Source: Boesenbergia rotunda (lineage: Eukaryota > Streptophyta > Magnoliopsida > Zingiberales > Zingiberaceae). Taken from it: a stretch of 64,000 nt of DNA. Where the stretch lies: NCBI GenBank assembly GCA_024364735.1, contig JAGFNQ010000723.1:921264-985263 (forward strand), in the 5' to 3' direction. Below the pieces are notes generated by a model, which did no database searches, was not told the origin of the DNA, and saw only the letters and a program-made list of their open reading frames with translations. The translations under genes and the position numbers were made by a program. This document shows positions 10,901 through 23,724 of the stretch, one piece after another (within the stretch, counting starts at the first letter, position 1; every line of letters begins with the position of its first letter).

Positions 10901-13431
10901 TGAGTGATTGGAATAGAGAAGATGTTAAACAATCTTGTACAATCGTGATGTGTCCTTAAGATTAAATAAAATTTTATATGACAAGTATGACCAACCGTAC
11001 TTTATGTACTGGAATGTCAGGTAGCTAGTAAATAACATGCTTAAAATTTTAGAATAACAGTAAATGATAAAATGAATTTGTGAGATTATTATAAAAGATA
11101 AAAACAAGAATGATATTATCTGAGCATAATTATGTAAACTCCAATGGATGATAGATGATCATGAGAAAAAAAATTAAATTGATATAGATATGTTCAATTC
11201 CATTAATTAACTGTGGTTAGGCAGGTTAAATCTACTAAAACTGTAAAGACAATGGTGTTGGCTGCAATTAAGCAAATTTTGAAGATTTGGATATTTATAG
11301 TGATTGAACCTTGCATATAGTTTGGTGAGATAAGCTGTGTGGCTGATACGTGAAAGTTGAGATTAACAAGGCTTCTTGTTTATAGCCTATGTTTCCTTTG
11401 GAATGTGTCTTGTAAAATTAATTTATAAACTCGCTAAATTGTACAGCTGAATAATCAAGTTTGAAATCTCTTCAAGCATATTGGGCCATTTAACATTCTA
11501 ATTGTATTTATTTTAAGAGTCAAAAGTCAGTATAAACAATTGTTTTTTGCTTCATTTAGATGATTCAAATAAACTAACTGTTTCACTTAATTAAGCACTA
11601 AACTACTATAAACGCTGAGGGAATAGGCTCAAGATTACTGTAATCTATCTTTTAGTTTTAAATGGAACCTCTGTTGCAATAGCAATATAGTTAGTCATAT
11701 TTTAATAAGCAACCTTTACCATATCCTTGACAGTTCCATTTGTAGCAAATATTTCAGACCCAGATTCATGATTCCCTTTGTCTTCTTCAGGATTTCACAT
11801 TACAATTTTTTAGAATCTTAATTCCTAAGCGTGACTTTGATACTTAAGACAATCATTTTCCTTGTCTTGAAGAGAATTGCACTTCAGTATTACATCACTG
11901 ATACTTATTTGCTAGGGTTGTTCTTTGGAAATTGGATCGTCCTTTGCATTCTGGTGTACTCGTCACCACTTAAGATCATGTTTTAAACTTTTAATTTTAT
12001 ATTCTTTCACATCCATGCAAGTTTTTGATTGCTTCATGAATGGTTGTACTTGTAGAACACACATATTCCGAACCACAGAAATGGATGCGTGGCAAAGGAC
12101 GAGTGACAATTCAATTCGGATGCTGCTATAATTACGCTGTGGTACTGTATTTTTTTTTCTTTAACTGTTCACGTTTCTGGAGGGAAGATTTGATCAAACT
12201 AATAAGTATTTGGTTGTAGGATAAGAATGGAAATCCTCCAGGCATTTTGAAGAATGTCCTTGCTGATCCATTTCCTCAACTTTTCAAGGTGATAATAAAA
12301 CGGCTAGTTCGCTGGCATGTGCTTCCAACAACATGTATCCCTGACAGTTGTATTGTCAATATCTATGAACCTGGAGACTGCATACCACCTCATATTGACA
12401 GCCATGATTTTGTTCGACCATTCTGTACTGTGTCATTTCTTAGTGAGTGCAATATAGTCTTTGGATCAAAATTACAGATTGTCGGGCCGGGCGAGTTCAA
12501 TGGTTCTATCGGAATCCCCTTGCCAGTTGGGTAAGTTCAATAATTTATGATCCACTTGTTACATTTGACACTACAGAAGTACAGAATTTGCATCTCTTCC
12601 TGGCTGATCCTTTGTTTCCTCCCTTGTCTAGGTCGGTACTTGTTATCAATGGTAATGGGGCCGACGTAGCAAAGCACTGTATCCCAGCTGTGACAGCCAA
12701 AAGGTAAGTTCAACTCCATCTAAATATCCCTTTTCCTTTTGCTCTCGGAACTGACTTGCCCGTGTGTTTCCCCTGGAAATTACAGAATTTCTATTACATT
12801 CAGAAAAATGGATGAGTCGAAGTGGCCGATTGGGTTTGCACCGGAATCAGATTTGCACAACATCCAACCACTTGAATATCCCCTGTTAGAAGCTAGCAGA
12901 TCTCCCCGTCCGGAGAAGAACAAGCAACTGGAAATAGAGAGTAAAAGCTTCAAGAAAGGAGAAAATAGAAAGGGCAGGCGCCGCGAAACTAAGCAGGTAC
13001 AGAATTTCCCAGACAGGCAGCAGCACGCTAGCGATGCTGGCTTTCGTGGAAATTGGGATGGTCAGTCAACGAGTCACACTGGCAGCGGTAGTTTTGTAAG
13101 AGGTAGCAGCAGTCCAGGTTACAAGATTGAGCCAAAGCCAAGGAAGCCAAGACGAAGCATCCAGTTGAATGCAAACGATGATAGTGAGTGGACGACCCCA
13201 ACAAGCCATCCACAACAAGAGGACAATTACAATTTCGACGATAACAGGGAATCAAACGGAAGGACGGTCTTGCTTTCGCAACGCAGGATCATCATAAATC
13301 GCAGAATAACAGGAGAAGAAGATGATGAGTTAATGCGAGGGCCGCAACTGCCAACACAGGATGATTCCCGAGTTCATTCACGGTACTCGAAAGGGCGGCG
13401 GAAGGCGAGAATGAACTTGTCTGATGGTTAG
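7932..13431 (+). CDS. AlkB-type RNA demethylase (ALKBH9/ALKBH10-like), six exons
   Basis: Exons 7932-8085, 8177-8680, 12056-12141, 12220-12530, 12632-12703 and 12786-13431 join in phase to 590 codons with GT/AG introns. The family uses Fe(II) and 2-oxoglutarate to remove N6-methyl groups from mRNA. The AlkB domain spans about residues 220-390. Iron ligands His306 and Asp308 (PPHIDSHDF) and His367 (ADVAKHC) are present, and Arg376 and Arg382 fit the RxxxxxR 2-oxoglutarate site (RISITFR). The N-terminal half is acidic and probably disordered. The C-terminal 190 residues are basic and Arg/Gly/Ser-rich, as in plant ALKBH9/10 proteins. The start is the first ATG after the GA tract and opens a conserved-looking MEDGDLFLQQFD. 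Intron 2 is unusually long (3.4 kb). All catalytic residues are intact. I cannot decide between ALKBH9B and ALKBH10B. Confidence 0.9.
8681..12055 (+). other. Large intron 2 of the AlkB-type gene
   Basis: 3,375 bp of AT-rich intron with donor G|GTGAGT and acceptor TTGTAG|A. No intact ORF of note. About 10420-10480, read on the minus strand, resembles the end of a gypsy polyprotein (a Val-Glu-Phe-Ser-Leu-Val-Gly-Glu stop followed by a purine-rich tract). The intron may have grown by a retrotransposon insertion that is now decayed. Confidence 0.5.
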
Positions 13432-13648
13432 TTCGGGAAGCTGTTCAGTTAACATTCAGTATTTTATGATTTAGTTGAGATTGGTTCGAATTGTTTCTAG
13501 CCTCGAAGCTATTCTCTTTACTTTTCTCCAGTGTTTGTATTGCATTACATATTTATCTCAAGCGTTGGCTTAAGTTGATTAAACACGAAGAATTGCTAAA
13601 AAATAACAATATGCATTGTTAATACAGTCATTAGATTGTGGTCACTAA

Positions 13649-14431
13649 CTAATTCCTCTCCATTTCTTTTATCATCTGCTGTTGTTGGTGGCTCTGGCCG
13701 GCATAGACGTCCAAGAAGTAGAGCATGAAGACGAGAAGGAAGCAGCAGCAGAGCATGGGAATGGGGCCGAAGACCCACAAGTAGAGCGGGAAGGAGAAGT
13801 AGAAGGCCCTGAGGCCGAGCGACCAGAAGTATCCTCCTCTGTTCACCGTCGCGGCCACGTACTCCACTGCCAGCTCCGCCCCCTCCGGTCGCTGCCGCTC
13901 CGCCGGCACGTTGATCAGCATGCTGGCGTGGCTGTAGTACCTGATCGACTGCAGGTTGAGCAGAAACGCCAGCAGGAAGCACACCAGGATCGCGAAGAAC
14001 TTCACTGACCGGCCCACCTCGCTCGTGTCCCCCACCACGATTTTTATCTCTTGCCGCCCCCCACTGGCGGCCACGATCGTCATCAGCGCGGCAATCAGCG
14101 AGCTGAGCGTGATGGCCATCGACGCTAGCAACGTCGACGCCATGATGTTGTTCCTCAACGTTTGCACCGCCAACACTCCATTCTTCGCTGAATCCTGTGT
14201 ATGCGCGCGCGCACACAGCGATCATTCGACTAACAAAATTGATGAATAAATATCGTTATAGGAATGCACCTCCATCATGGTTCGAGTCCAGATGCGGCGG
14301 TTGGCGGCATTGATGCCGATGACGGTGGTGGTGGGGCGGTGGAGGATCCGGTAGAAGAGCCAGAGATGGTAACACACCATCACTGCGAGGCCAGAAGGAA
14401 CCAAAACGTAATCCACCTCTTCTTTCTTCAT
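13649..14431 (-). CDS. DUF599 family membrane protein, two exons
   Basis: Exons 14431-14270 and 14194-13649 join in phase to 235 residues. DUF599 proteins are plant multi-pass membrane proteins of unknown biochemical role. The first exon encodes MKKEEVDYVLVPSGLAVMVC, a typical family start with the first membrane segment (about residues 8-30). The second carries three further hydrophobic segments (about residues 68-90, 110-130 and 180-215) and family-like stretches SIRYYSHASMLINVP and RAFYFSFPLYLWVFGPI. An upstream in-frame ATG at 14449 would add six residues; the second ATG is preferred because it matches the family start. The gene converges on the AlkB-type gene, with only 217 bp between stop codons. 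Confidence 0.85.
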
Positions 14432-14621
14432 GTTAAATAAGGATTTCAAAGGCCAAACATATATACATGAGCATAACTACAAAGAGAGGATCTAGTAAGT
14501 AGACAACTTGGTCTTTTTTTTTATTTTGGAAAAAGACAACCGTGAGAGAAATAGATGTCAAATGAAAGGATGGTTCCAAGATGATTCCTTGTAGTGCAAA
14601 CTTATAATCCATTGCCCTTTT

Positions 14622-14684
<63 letters not shown>

Positions 14685-15338
14685 TAGTTGGAATTCTTAT
14701 GAAGAGTAAAAAAGATTAGTTGGTGTCGCAACCTATTGATCGTCTGTAATATTCTGAGGAAAGGAAGAGGAGGTAGTGGGTCTGACGCAGCAGCAACTTG
14801 GAATTTTTCCTCGTATGGCGAAGTGAATTCTGACCATGGGAAATGGAATTAGAATATCAAGTAATTATACGATGGTGGAGGACTGGAAGCGTGCTCAAAA
14901 GTGAAAGCTGCTTCGTGAGCTGAGCTTAGTGCATGTCAGGTTAGCCTCCACCGTGCAAGTATATTGCCATACCAAATGGTGCAGGAGGCTGGAGATGGAC
15001 GATGTCCTTCTTATGATCATCCACTAATTCAAAGACGTGACGTGACGTGACTTCATGTCATTTCTTCACACGATCGATGCACTGCATCAAGCTTCGGAAC
15101 TTTCAGGTCATAAAACCATGCGGCAGGGAGATGATAAAGAATAAAAGCCACGCCAAACAATGGGATGGATCACGGTTTTAGCTCGCAAATAGTTGAATTA
15201 ATACGAAACTTGTTTTGCCATTACAAAGGATAGCACAAGCTCAACAAAATATTGGAATGATGAGCAATTAGCACAAGAAAATGAAATGAAAAGTTTGAAG
15301 AATTTGCATGTCTCTAGCATGGGGAGGTAAATAAAGAT
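14432..15338. promoter_or_regulatory. Spacer: DUF599 upstream region and esterase 3' side
   Basis: No gene seen. An (AT)n microsatellite lies at about 14624-14685. A run of GTGACGTGACGTGACTT at about 15036-15053 repeats the TGACG core bound by TGA-class bZIP factors; any function is inference. Confidence 0.4.
14624..14685. repeat. (AT)n microsatellite
   Basis: About 62 bp of alternating A and T with one interruption. Confidence 0.9.
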
Positions 15339-18300
15339 CTAGCTCTCAGCTGCAAATGCTTTTTCAGGGTGGTTACCGTCGATCCTCGAGTGATGGGGAA
15401 AATCGTATTCCATACTTTCATCATCGAGATGGTTATCAATGAGTACTCGTACCACTTCATTGTGGACCACTGCGTTGCCCTCTTTTGTTAGGTGCAAGCC
15501 GTCGCTGTAAAAATGATTTAACAAATAGGGTATCTTGCTTTAGTAATCTCGTATTCCTCGAAGACTATTGGCGAGAACTTCAACAATAAAAATAGAGAAA
15601 ACAACTTAAGACAGAAAAAAAAAGGACTAAACTTGTGAAGCACTATTGCAGATACCTTAGAAACCTTTCCTGCCATCCTATTATTGCTTGCATCTTCGAC
15701 CATAGATCAATGCAGGGAACATTCAACTCTTTAGCGAGCTCCACACACTGCCTTGCATAAGTGCCAGTATTGTCGTTCGTCCTTTCTGGTTGTTTCATTG
15801 CATTCTCACCATATACGGCTCTGATTCGTGAAAAAGAAGCTAAATGTCAGGATATTACAGACCAAAAATTGCATTACATGATTAAATAAAGCAGTTTGAT
15901 GAACAAATATAAAAGTGTCAAATTTGACCAACTATATGCACAGCAAAGTATCTCAAGCACGCCAGATCGAAAGTTGATCTGGCTATTATCGAAGATGTGG
16001 AGTGTTTTAGATTGGTCAGCGCAATTTTATGTTGGGCCAGATTTATTAACGTTAAAGAAACAGAAATCCTTGCACTAATTCCATGCTGGAACTAGGCCTT
16101 AATCTGATGAGCAAGTCAAGAAAAGCCAGAAAAAAAAAAGTTCTAAAACTGTTCCAATCTACTAGTTTAACATGTGTCTGAAGAATTCTGAGAACCAAAC
16201 AGTACTTGAACGGTAAAAACAATGAAGAACAAGAAGAGGAAACAAAACAACCAAAAAAGAAAGGGCAAGGAAGTAAAATGGGTCATACATATGCTGGATA
16301 AAAACAAAAAAAATTATCCATAGATGAAGAATAGACAACTGAATGATTCAAACTCCTCAACAGAATATGTGTTGAACTACACATCCTATGAATTCAAAAT
16401 GTTTTGAAAAGAAGCCAAACAGAAATGCCTGTAGTATGCATTTGAACTCACTAGTTATACAAACATGCCACAGCAAAATATGCTATTTTACTGTGTAAAG
16501 CTGAATTAAGAAGCAAACCAACATTGAATATTCCTTCCGCCCATCCTCATCAACTGGGGGTGGAGTGATCAGTACTACCAGTGTAGTGGCTGAACAATCC
16601 TAAAAGATCAGATTATGCACAACAAGATCAGGAAGGAAAACATACGTGAATAACAAAAGCATTCAACAATATGCAGTGAATGTCATCAAAACATGAATCG
16701 GAAAAACTAGTATCTGTTACATGCAAGAAGTGAAACTGAAACCTTAGCTCAACAAATGTACAAGTTTAGTATTGTTTGTTTTAAGCTGATCTACACTTTT
16801 CAGGATATACAACACCAATTAATTCATAACAAGATTACGGAAATGTCATTGCACAAAGTCTAGCATTTATACTCCACAAAGTTTGATTGCCTCTAGCACA
16901 ACAGATACAATGAGCATCTTATCTAAGCATGTCCAGATAAATATGGATATCACCATAAACAACTATCCTATGGATATTTATTGTCTGGCATATACACTTG
17001 AACCTTATATTTATAGCCTTGACGAAATCTATAAGTTCTGTTAACACAACTGCTACTGTCGCAAATACTCGAGCATAGATTTTAAAGGAATAATTAGATC
17101 TGAGAAAGTGATAATTACATTTCTTCGTCAGTTTAGTAGTTGCTAGTTCTAACTATGTGGAGTAGACTCTAGGGATCTTATCTCTCATTTGAACTATGCA
17201 AGGATGTATAAGCTTTCAAATCACTTTTATTTAACTGAAGCTTTCTCTGCTTCCTTTTATCCCTTGCTTTTATTCCTTGACAGTCAATTATAATTGATTT
17301 AACTTGTCAAATTATAGAGTCTAACAGTTGTCTTTGAATTAAATATTTACAAATTTTTCATTAATTTTATCATAGGTTAATTAATAAATCTATCACTACT
17401 TTTGTATGGAATTTCAAATCTCATAAAAATTAAAAGTTATAAAATATATCAAACTTTTATGTTTTACCTTAAATTCTTTCATCCTTCTGCATTCTTTTGT
17501 CCAGGTTAGTGTTAACATCATTCGTCAACTAGGTACCAGCCATGCCATGCCACCAATTTAAGTGGGAAAAACTCTTAAACACTATCTCTAAAGTTGGCCC
17601 TAAACTTATAATCAACCCCACCTAAGTACTTTTTCCACTACGTTGGCGTGATTGTATTTGGTACCCAGCCAGAAGACTATGTAGATGGATTGACTAATCT
17701 CACATTCTGCCATGGCAGCTCCATGTCACCAAATTAACAGCAGATAGACAGACACATGATCTGTTTAGAACTAAAATCTAAATATTGTGATAGATTTGAT
17801 ATTCCATTTAAAGATTGATAGATTTATGAGTTAACCATTTATCATATGATCGAGCTGCATCTATTTGCTACTTTTCTACGCAATTGCATTTAAATGTTTG
17901 ACGAGGGAATTGCACTTCTCCAGATAAAGAATTGTAACCTTCAAATGTTTGACAATTTTTCTTAGGTTCTCCTTGTATTCTTCAAGAGGAACATATTGTC
18001 GTTCACTTATCCGTCCCAACAATGCTGCATCATTTGCACCAAAGAAAATAGTTACCACAGCAGGAGGTGTCAAGGAGTTCTGCAAACATAGAAAAAAGCT
18101 TTCAGTTCACCACAGAACATAAATTAGCATAAACAAGATCCATACGATGATGGGAACAAGGCAAAGGTACTTAGAATTATTTAAATTTTGAGTTCCAAAA
18201 ACTGTAAGCAAGGGGCACGTGATCTAGTTAATAGTTAACACAGTTTAGATGCATGGTCAGACAAATACATGGTTGTATTAAGAAAATTATCACTATAAAT

Positions 18301-19368
18301 CATATAAACATAAATAATTGATAATATCAACAATAAATATTCTATAATACCAAATAAGGCAGAATAAAATGGAATATGATTAAGTTTCTAACATTTGCCA
18401 ACAGCTGAAATATGTATTGACTGTGCACATAGATTCAAAAGTATACATAAATTGATTGAGTTAGATAATGCGTCTTTTTTCTTTTATTTTTCATATTCTG
18501 ATTTTTTTGGTATGAATTAAAATAAATATAAACCATTTTAGTCTTCCCCGTGTCTGATAAAGTGGACTTGAACTAATAGAATAGTTTGGTCAAAAGAGCC
18601 AATTAAAAACTAAAACAATGGAAAAAATGGGGTGAAACATAACTGCATATTTTCAAATGAGGAAGAAAGACATACCGGGGGAAAGAGGTGATTAAGCAAA
18701 AATAGAGCCCATCTTGTGTTGTAGCCGCCATAACCTCTTACAATCACATCAGCCTTGAAATTGAGAAAGATGTAAACATGATAAGACAAACAGCTGAAAA
18801 TTCAAAGAACATGCATGAAGAAATGAAGTTAAATCTAAATATTCTAAGATGACACCATAATTGTCTTGAACTTTTCTATAATGTACTTCTCCATTTAAAT
18901 TGCATCCTAATTAACTTTCTGGATCCAGTACCAGAAGATGATTAAACAAGAGGGATTGAGGTATATTTAAGAGGCCCCAACAATCACAAATTTTGGAAAT
19001 AAGTACCTATTATTCTCCGCCAACATAGTAGAGAACAAACTACTCCCTCTTAAGGAAAAGTCCACTATTTACTCTATCCACAGACAAAGATTCTTAAGAA
19101 AAGTTAAGAATTTCTAGTTTGACAACTATAAAGGAACAGATGCAGAAGATTTAGTACACTTTACGATCGGATCGATACAGAAAACTCGCAATAGGAGGAT
19201 CGCGTTAACGAGAAAAATAGTAAAAAAAAAAAATGAGAGCGGAACCTTTCGCGAGTAGGTGTTTGCAAGAGAAGCCCCCCACCCGCCATGCTTGAAGGAT
19301 TGCTCCGTGATGGAATCCCCAAAAAGAACGAACTGCGGCCTGACCTTCTCCGGCGCCCCGATCGGCAT
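15339..19368 (-). CDS. GDSL esterase/lipase, CPRD49/IAH1-like, six exons
   Basis: Exons 19368-19246, 18753-18676, 18079-17939, 16599-16523, 15820-15656 and 15504-15339 join in phase to 249 residues. The family (SGNH hydrolases related to yeast isoamyl-acetate hydrolase and cowpea CPRD49) hydrolyses small esters. All four SGNH blocks are present: nucleophile Ser19 in FVLFGDSITE, the block II Gly in VRGYGGYNTRW, Asn83 in IFFGAND, and catalytic Asp196 and His199 in SDGLHLT. Length matches the short intracellular subfamily, and no signal peptide is evident. The fourth exon uses a weak donor (AT|GTTGGT), chosen because it restores phase. The start lies 270 bp from the divergent plastid RNA-binding protein gene. 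Introns are AT-rich and up to about 1.4 kb. Confidence 0.9.
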
Positions 19369-19638
19369 CTTCTCCTCCGCTTTCTTCGACCGCTCCGCCG
19401 AGATCTACACAGACAGATCGGTGGGTCGGGTGGCGTAGAATGTAGAAACCGTCGAACCAAACCGGCGGTCGGCCCAAACCCAAACTCAAACCCAAGTTCG
19501 GCTCAGCCCGGAGGATGGGATCTGACATATTAATCCTCCAATTTCTCTAAATTTTACAAAAATCGCCCTTTCTTCCTCTTCCGCCCTCTCCTTATCTTCG
19601 TAGCTCGCGGCCGCCGTTCTGTTCCTCCGATCGATCGC
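19369..19638. promoter_or_regulatory. Short shared promoter region between divergent genes
   Basis: Only 270 bp separate the start codons of the GDSL esterase (minus) and the chloroplast ribonucleoprotein (plus). Part is GC-rich and part CT-rich. I saw no strong TATA box for either gene. Confidence 0.55.
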
Positions 19639-21231
19639 ATGGCTGCGGCTTCCTTCCTTAAACCTTCAACCCTCCATTTACCCACCACACTCCTCCTTAA
19701 CTCCTCCTCCTCCCCCTCCTCTTCTCTCCGCTTCCACGCCGCCTCCTATTTTAGTCTCTCCCTTTCCCACTGTCGCCGTTCCCTTTCGCCTCTTCCTGCC
19801 CGAGCCAAGAAGGCCGCCCTTGCAGTCGCTGCGGATGAGGAGAAAAAGGAGGATCTGGGCGATTCCTTCGACGCAGCAGTGGAGGCGAAGGACGAAGAAG
19901 ACTCCGATGCGGCGGTGGCCCAGGAGGCGAACGCACAGGAGCGCCGGCCGTGCGAATTGTACGCATGCAATCTTCCCAGGAGTTGCGACATCTCCCAGCT
20001 CTTGGGTCTATTCCAACCTTACGGCACCGTGGTTTCGGTCGAGGTTCACTCTTCTCCCTTTTCCGATGTTCCACTCTTCTTTCAAGTTACCAGTTCCGTG
20101 GGAAATGGGTTGTGTTTGATTTCGAGATGAGGATTGACAGTAATTAATTCACATTTTCTTAAACGGTAACAAGCTTATCATTCTCCATTGATTACAAAGA
20201 TTTGGCCTTGTAAAGATCTTTGATTTGTTTTATCTGAAACTGCAATTACACTATCAATTGTATATACTTCACAGTCGATCGAAGAATGATAACGTTCGTT
20301 GATAATGATTCAGTGTCTTCTTTTTCTTTGCATAAAAGTTCTTCTTACAGTTAAAATGACTTTGTAGACATGTATCTTTCACATGTTGTCTGCCTACAAG
20401 AAGATACAATGGCTTGATAATTCAATTGTATCTTTCAGATGTATCTTCTTTTGCTGATTCCTTCAATTTGGTTTTCCTATGAATCAAAAGTGCTTCCCAT
20501 GAATTTTTTAATAGCTTGTACATTAGTCACTCAAGTCTTACCAGGGCCACCTAACCTTGATGTTAGTGCTCACGCTTTTATTTTTAACTGAAGCATGGAC
20601 TTATTTCAGGTATCCAGAGATGCCAAGACTGGTCTTAGCCGAGGTTCCGGTTATGTTACAATGAGCTCTATACAAGAAGCTAAAGCAGCAATGACTGCTT
20701 TGGATGGCTCAGTAAGTTTTGAAATTCTTTTCTTCTACCATGTTTGTTGTGTTTATATAATACCTGTCTTCCTGCAGGACCTTGATGGGAGAGAAATGTG
20801 TGTGAAATTTTCGGCTGATATGACTTCTGGAAGGACGAACGTCAAGGCCTTATATACAACACCAAAGAAGAACATAGTCTTTGAGAGCCCACACAAAGCC
20901 TACATTGGCAATCTTTCATGGTCCGTGAAACCTGAAAATTTGAGGAAATATTTTAGTGAATTTGGAAGTGTCTTAAGCACCAGGGTGCTCTATGATCGCA
21001 AAGGAGGGAAAAACCGCGTCTATGGTTTTATTTCATTTGCTTCTGATGATGAGCTTAAGGCGGCAGTGGAGACGAATGGATCGGTAGTTTTCCTGGTTTC
21101 CTGTAACATTTCAATTTGGATTGGAGCATGTAGTTTTAAACATATATTTCCAATTTTATATATATTTCTTGCAGGTATTTCATGGGCGAACATTAGTGGT
21201 TAGGGAAGTCATAAACAGTGATGATCAATGA
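19639..21231 (+). CDS. Chloroplast ribonucleoprotein with two RRMs (cp29/cp31/cp33-type), four exons
   Basis: Exons 19639-20043, 20610-20711, 20778-21083 and 21175-21231 join in phase to 289 residues. Such proteins bind, stabilise and help edit and process plastid RNAs. The first ~55 residues are rich in Ser, Leu and Arg with few acids, as in a chloroplast transit peptide. An acidic linker follows (about 64-100). RRM1 has RNP2 LYACNL (107-112) and RNP1 RGSGYVTM (146-153). RRM2 has RNP2 AYIGNL (210-215) and RNP1 RVYGFISF (249-256). The acidic stretch before two RRMs is the hallmark of the cpRNP family. All splice sites are canonical. A cp28/PSRP2-type ribosomal relative is a possible alternative. 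Confidence 0.88.
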
Positions 21232-21982
21232 TCCAACAGTTTGGTGTGTTCAACTAGGATGCATTTGTCATACTTGGTGGGAGTATTATGCTTCTGCCTA
21301 CCATATTTGCTTGTTGATAGTGTTTGCTACTGTAACAGGTAGTGATTCCTAGTGAATTGTTCAGGATGTACTATCAACCTTGTAACTATCTTTAGATCAG
21401 TTTCACTGAAGACTTTGCTTGATAACTTACTGTTCTATTCCTAATGTTAGTTTTCCATTGTTCACAGGGTGAATTCGTTGCTCATGGAGGTGGTGCAATT
21501 GTTGTTAGCATGATACACAACAGGCTTCAGGCGTTTTAAGTTTGCATTGACATGTGATTTTCCGAACATTGTACCCCTATAAACTAAACGCCTTTTTTGA
21601 CTTGTAAGTCGTTATTATCCTTTTGCTTTTAGTTGATAACTCGATTGTCAAACGTATTCTGTGAAAGAAAGAAAAAATTAAAAAAAAAAGGAACTTTTCT
21701 TGTATGAATGCGGTACTAAAATCCATTTTAAAAATTTATTTCCCCCTATTTTTGGTTCAGGACGTTTAGATTTTATGGCGAAAAATAAAAAGGGGCTTTT
21801 GTTTTTTCAAATCATTCCAGGTGTTTTACTTTGATTTTTTTAATTCCAAGGCACCTCGCATTATTTTTATTATTATCTCCTGTCAAAATGTTTTGTTTAA
21901 ATTCTAAATTGATCAGAAGTGTTGTAATAGCAGTTGCTATACATATTATAACATTTATGATTTCGGTTAATTGGAGAAAACT
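21232..21982. other. 3' region of the ribonucleoprotein gene and AT-rich spacer
   Basis: Contains the probable 3' UTR to about 21600. No further gene seen. Confidence 0.4.
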
Positions 21983-22656
21983 CTTCAATTTCAAATTGGT
22001 CTTTGCATGTATTCTCCACTTGATAAATTTTTTACATTCACTCCCTGATGGATTGAGTATAAAAGAGTGAAAACTCATATATATATTATAAAGATTTGAA
22101 TATAAATTATTTGAGATTAAGTACTAATTTAAGAAATTTGAGTACAAAGTTTCGGTGACCCTTCATGTGAAAATCTTGATGTGGTGAGTATAAAAGAGTG
22201 AAAACTCAGTATACATTATAAAAATTTGAATATAAATTATTTGAGATTGAGTACTAATTTAAGAAATTTCAGTATAAAATTTCGGTGGCCCCTCATGTGA
22301 AAATCTTGATGTGGTGGATGCAATCTCACATACTCAAATTTTTAAATTTTATACTCAAATTTTTTCAAATAATACTAAATCTAAATCAATTTATACTTAA
22401 ATTTTGATAATGTATACTGAAATTTTTACTATATACTGAAACAATATATACTCAAATTTTTTCAAATAATACTCAAATTTTTTAAATTAGTACTCAATCT
22501 CAAATAATTTATACTAAAATCTTTACGATTTATACTAAATTTTTACTCTTTTATACTGATAAAAAAAATAACACACAAAATTATCTTGTCAATACCATCA
22601 GGGAGTGCATGCAAAAAAAATTTTGGCTGGGGAGTGCATGCAAAGCCTAGTTTGAT
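21983..22656. mobile_element. Inverted-repeat (foldback/MITE-like) element
   Basis: About 670 bp bounded by 60-70 bp imperfect inverted repeats (about 21984-22050 and 22597-22655; both carry CTTTGCATG and the ACTCCCTGATG core, complementary on the right). Inside, a 131-bp unit is tandemly duplicated (22054-22184 and 22185-22315), and the right half repeats TATACTCAAATTTT-like motifs in the opposite sense, so most of the element can fold back on itself. No ORF. Confidence 0.55.
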
Positions 22657-23724
22657 GTTGGGTTTAAATTTTCCCCTTATGATTTTGAAATTTTTACATT
22701 ATGAATGTTAGGAGAGTATTATAGCAATTAGTATTTTGTAATGGTTAAAACGTAAATGATAAATGAACAGCTTTGTATTTATATTGTAATAATTATCAAA
22801 TTATAATAGTTATAACAGGATCGGTTTAAGCCGATTTGAGGTATTAGGCTAAAAAAAAAAATTCAAGCCTTTGAATTATTTAAAAAAAAATTCTCGTCGT
22901 TTTTCATTCGGGGACAAACAGCAGTGGCTTTTTAAAAAAATTTAAACCTGATCTTAGTCGTTGCAATGCAAATTCTTATTTCTATAAATGCTAGCGAAAG
23001 AATTAAACCAAAGAAACATACTCGAACCTAATTCAGAACTTACACTCAAGGATAGATTATCTAACTTTTATAAGTTAGAAGTACTACTATTGTCCATATG
23101 GTGAAGTTAAAATCCTCTATAAATTATGGACACAGAAGAATTATAATACGATGAAGAACTTATTACATGTTTACGAAGTATAAGCATTTGGATAATCTCA
23201 TTCAGAGAAAATGAAATAACAAAGGTAAAATTCAGTTAGTCAGAAAATAAATTTATTCAAAATTATTTTAAAATATTTAATTACTTAAATAAAAGACGAA
23301 GAGACCACATCATTACAAAAATAAAAATAAAATTAAGAAAATAAAAATAATGAAATAAGATAACAACCGAAATAATCATGCTCTCGTCCTCAACTCATCA
23401 TCATCACTCAATACAATCCCTAAAAAATAAAGATCGTAGCTAGAGTAAACCAGTTTTTATCATTTATCAAGAACTAAAATATTAAAAGAGTCATTTTAGA
23501 CATAGAACAAAAGAAAAAATAAATCAAATTTTCATTACCTAAACTAGAATAGTTATAAATGATAGAATAGAGACATTGAAAAAAATCAAAAAAAATTATG
23601 ACCATAAATACATCTAGATAAAAGATAATTTTAATATCTATCAAGGAAGTGAAATGACAGAGATATCTAAGTCCCTATTGCTCAAAAATAAATAAAATCT
23701 TCCATTTCGATCAAGGTTGCAAAA
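22657..23724. other. AT-rich intergenic DNA
   Basis: Poly-A/T tracts only; no ORF, RNA gene or clear repeat boundary seen. Confidence 0.5.

Noticed and set aside
13682..14008. Plus-strand ORF of 108 codons
   Set aside because: Antisense shadow of the DUF599 second exon.
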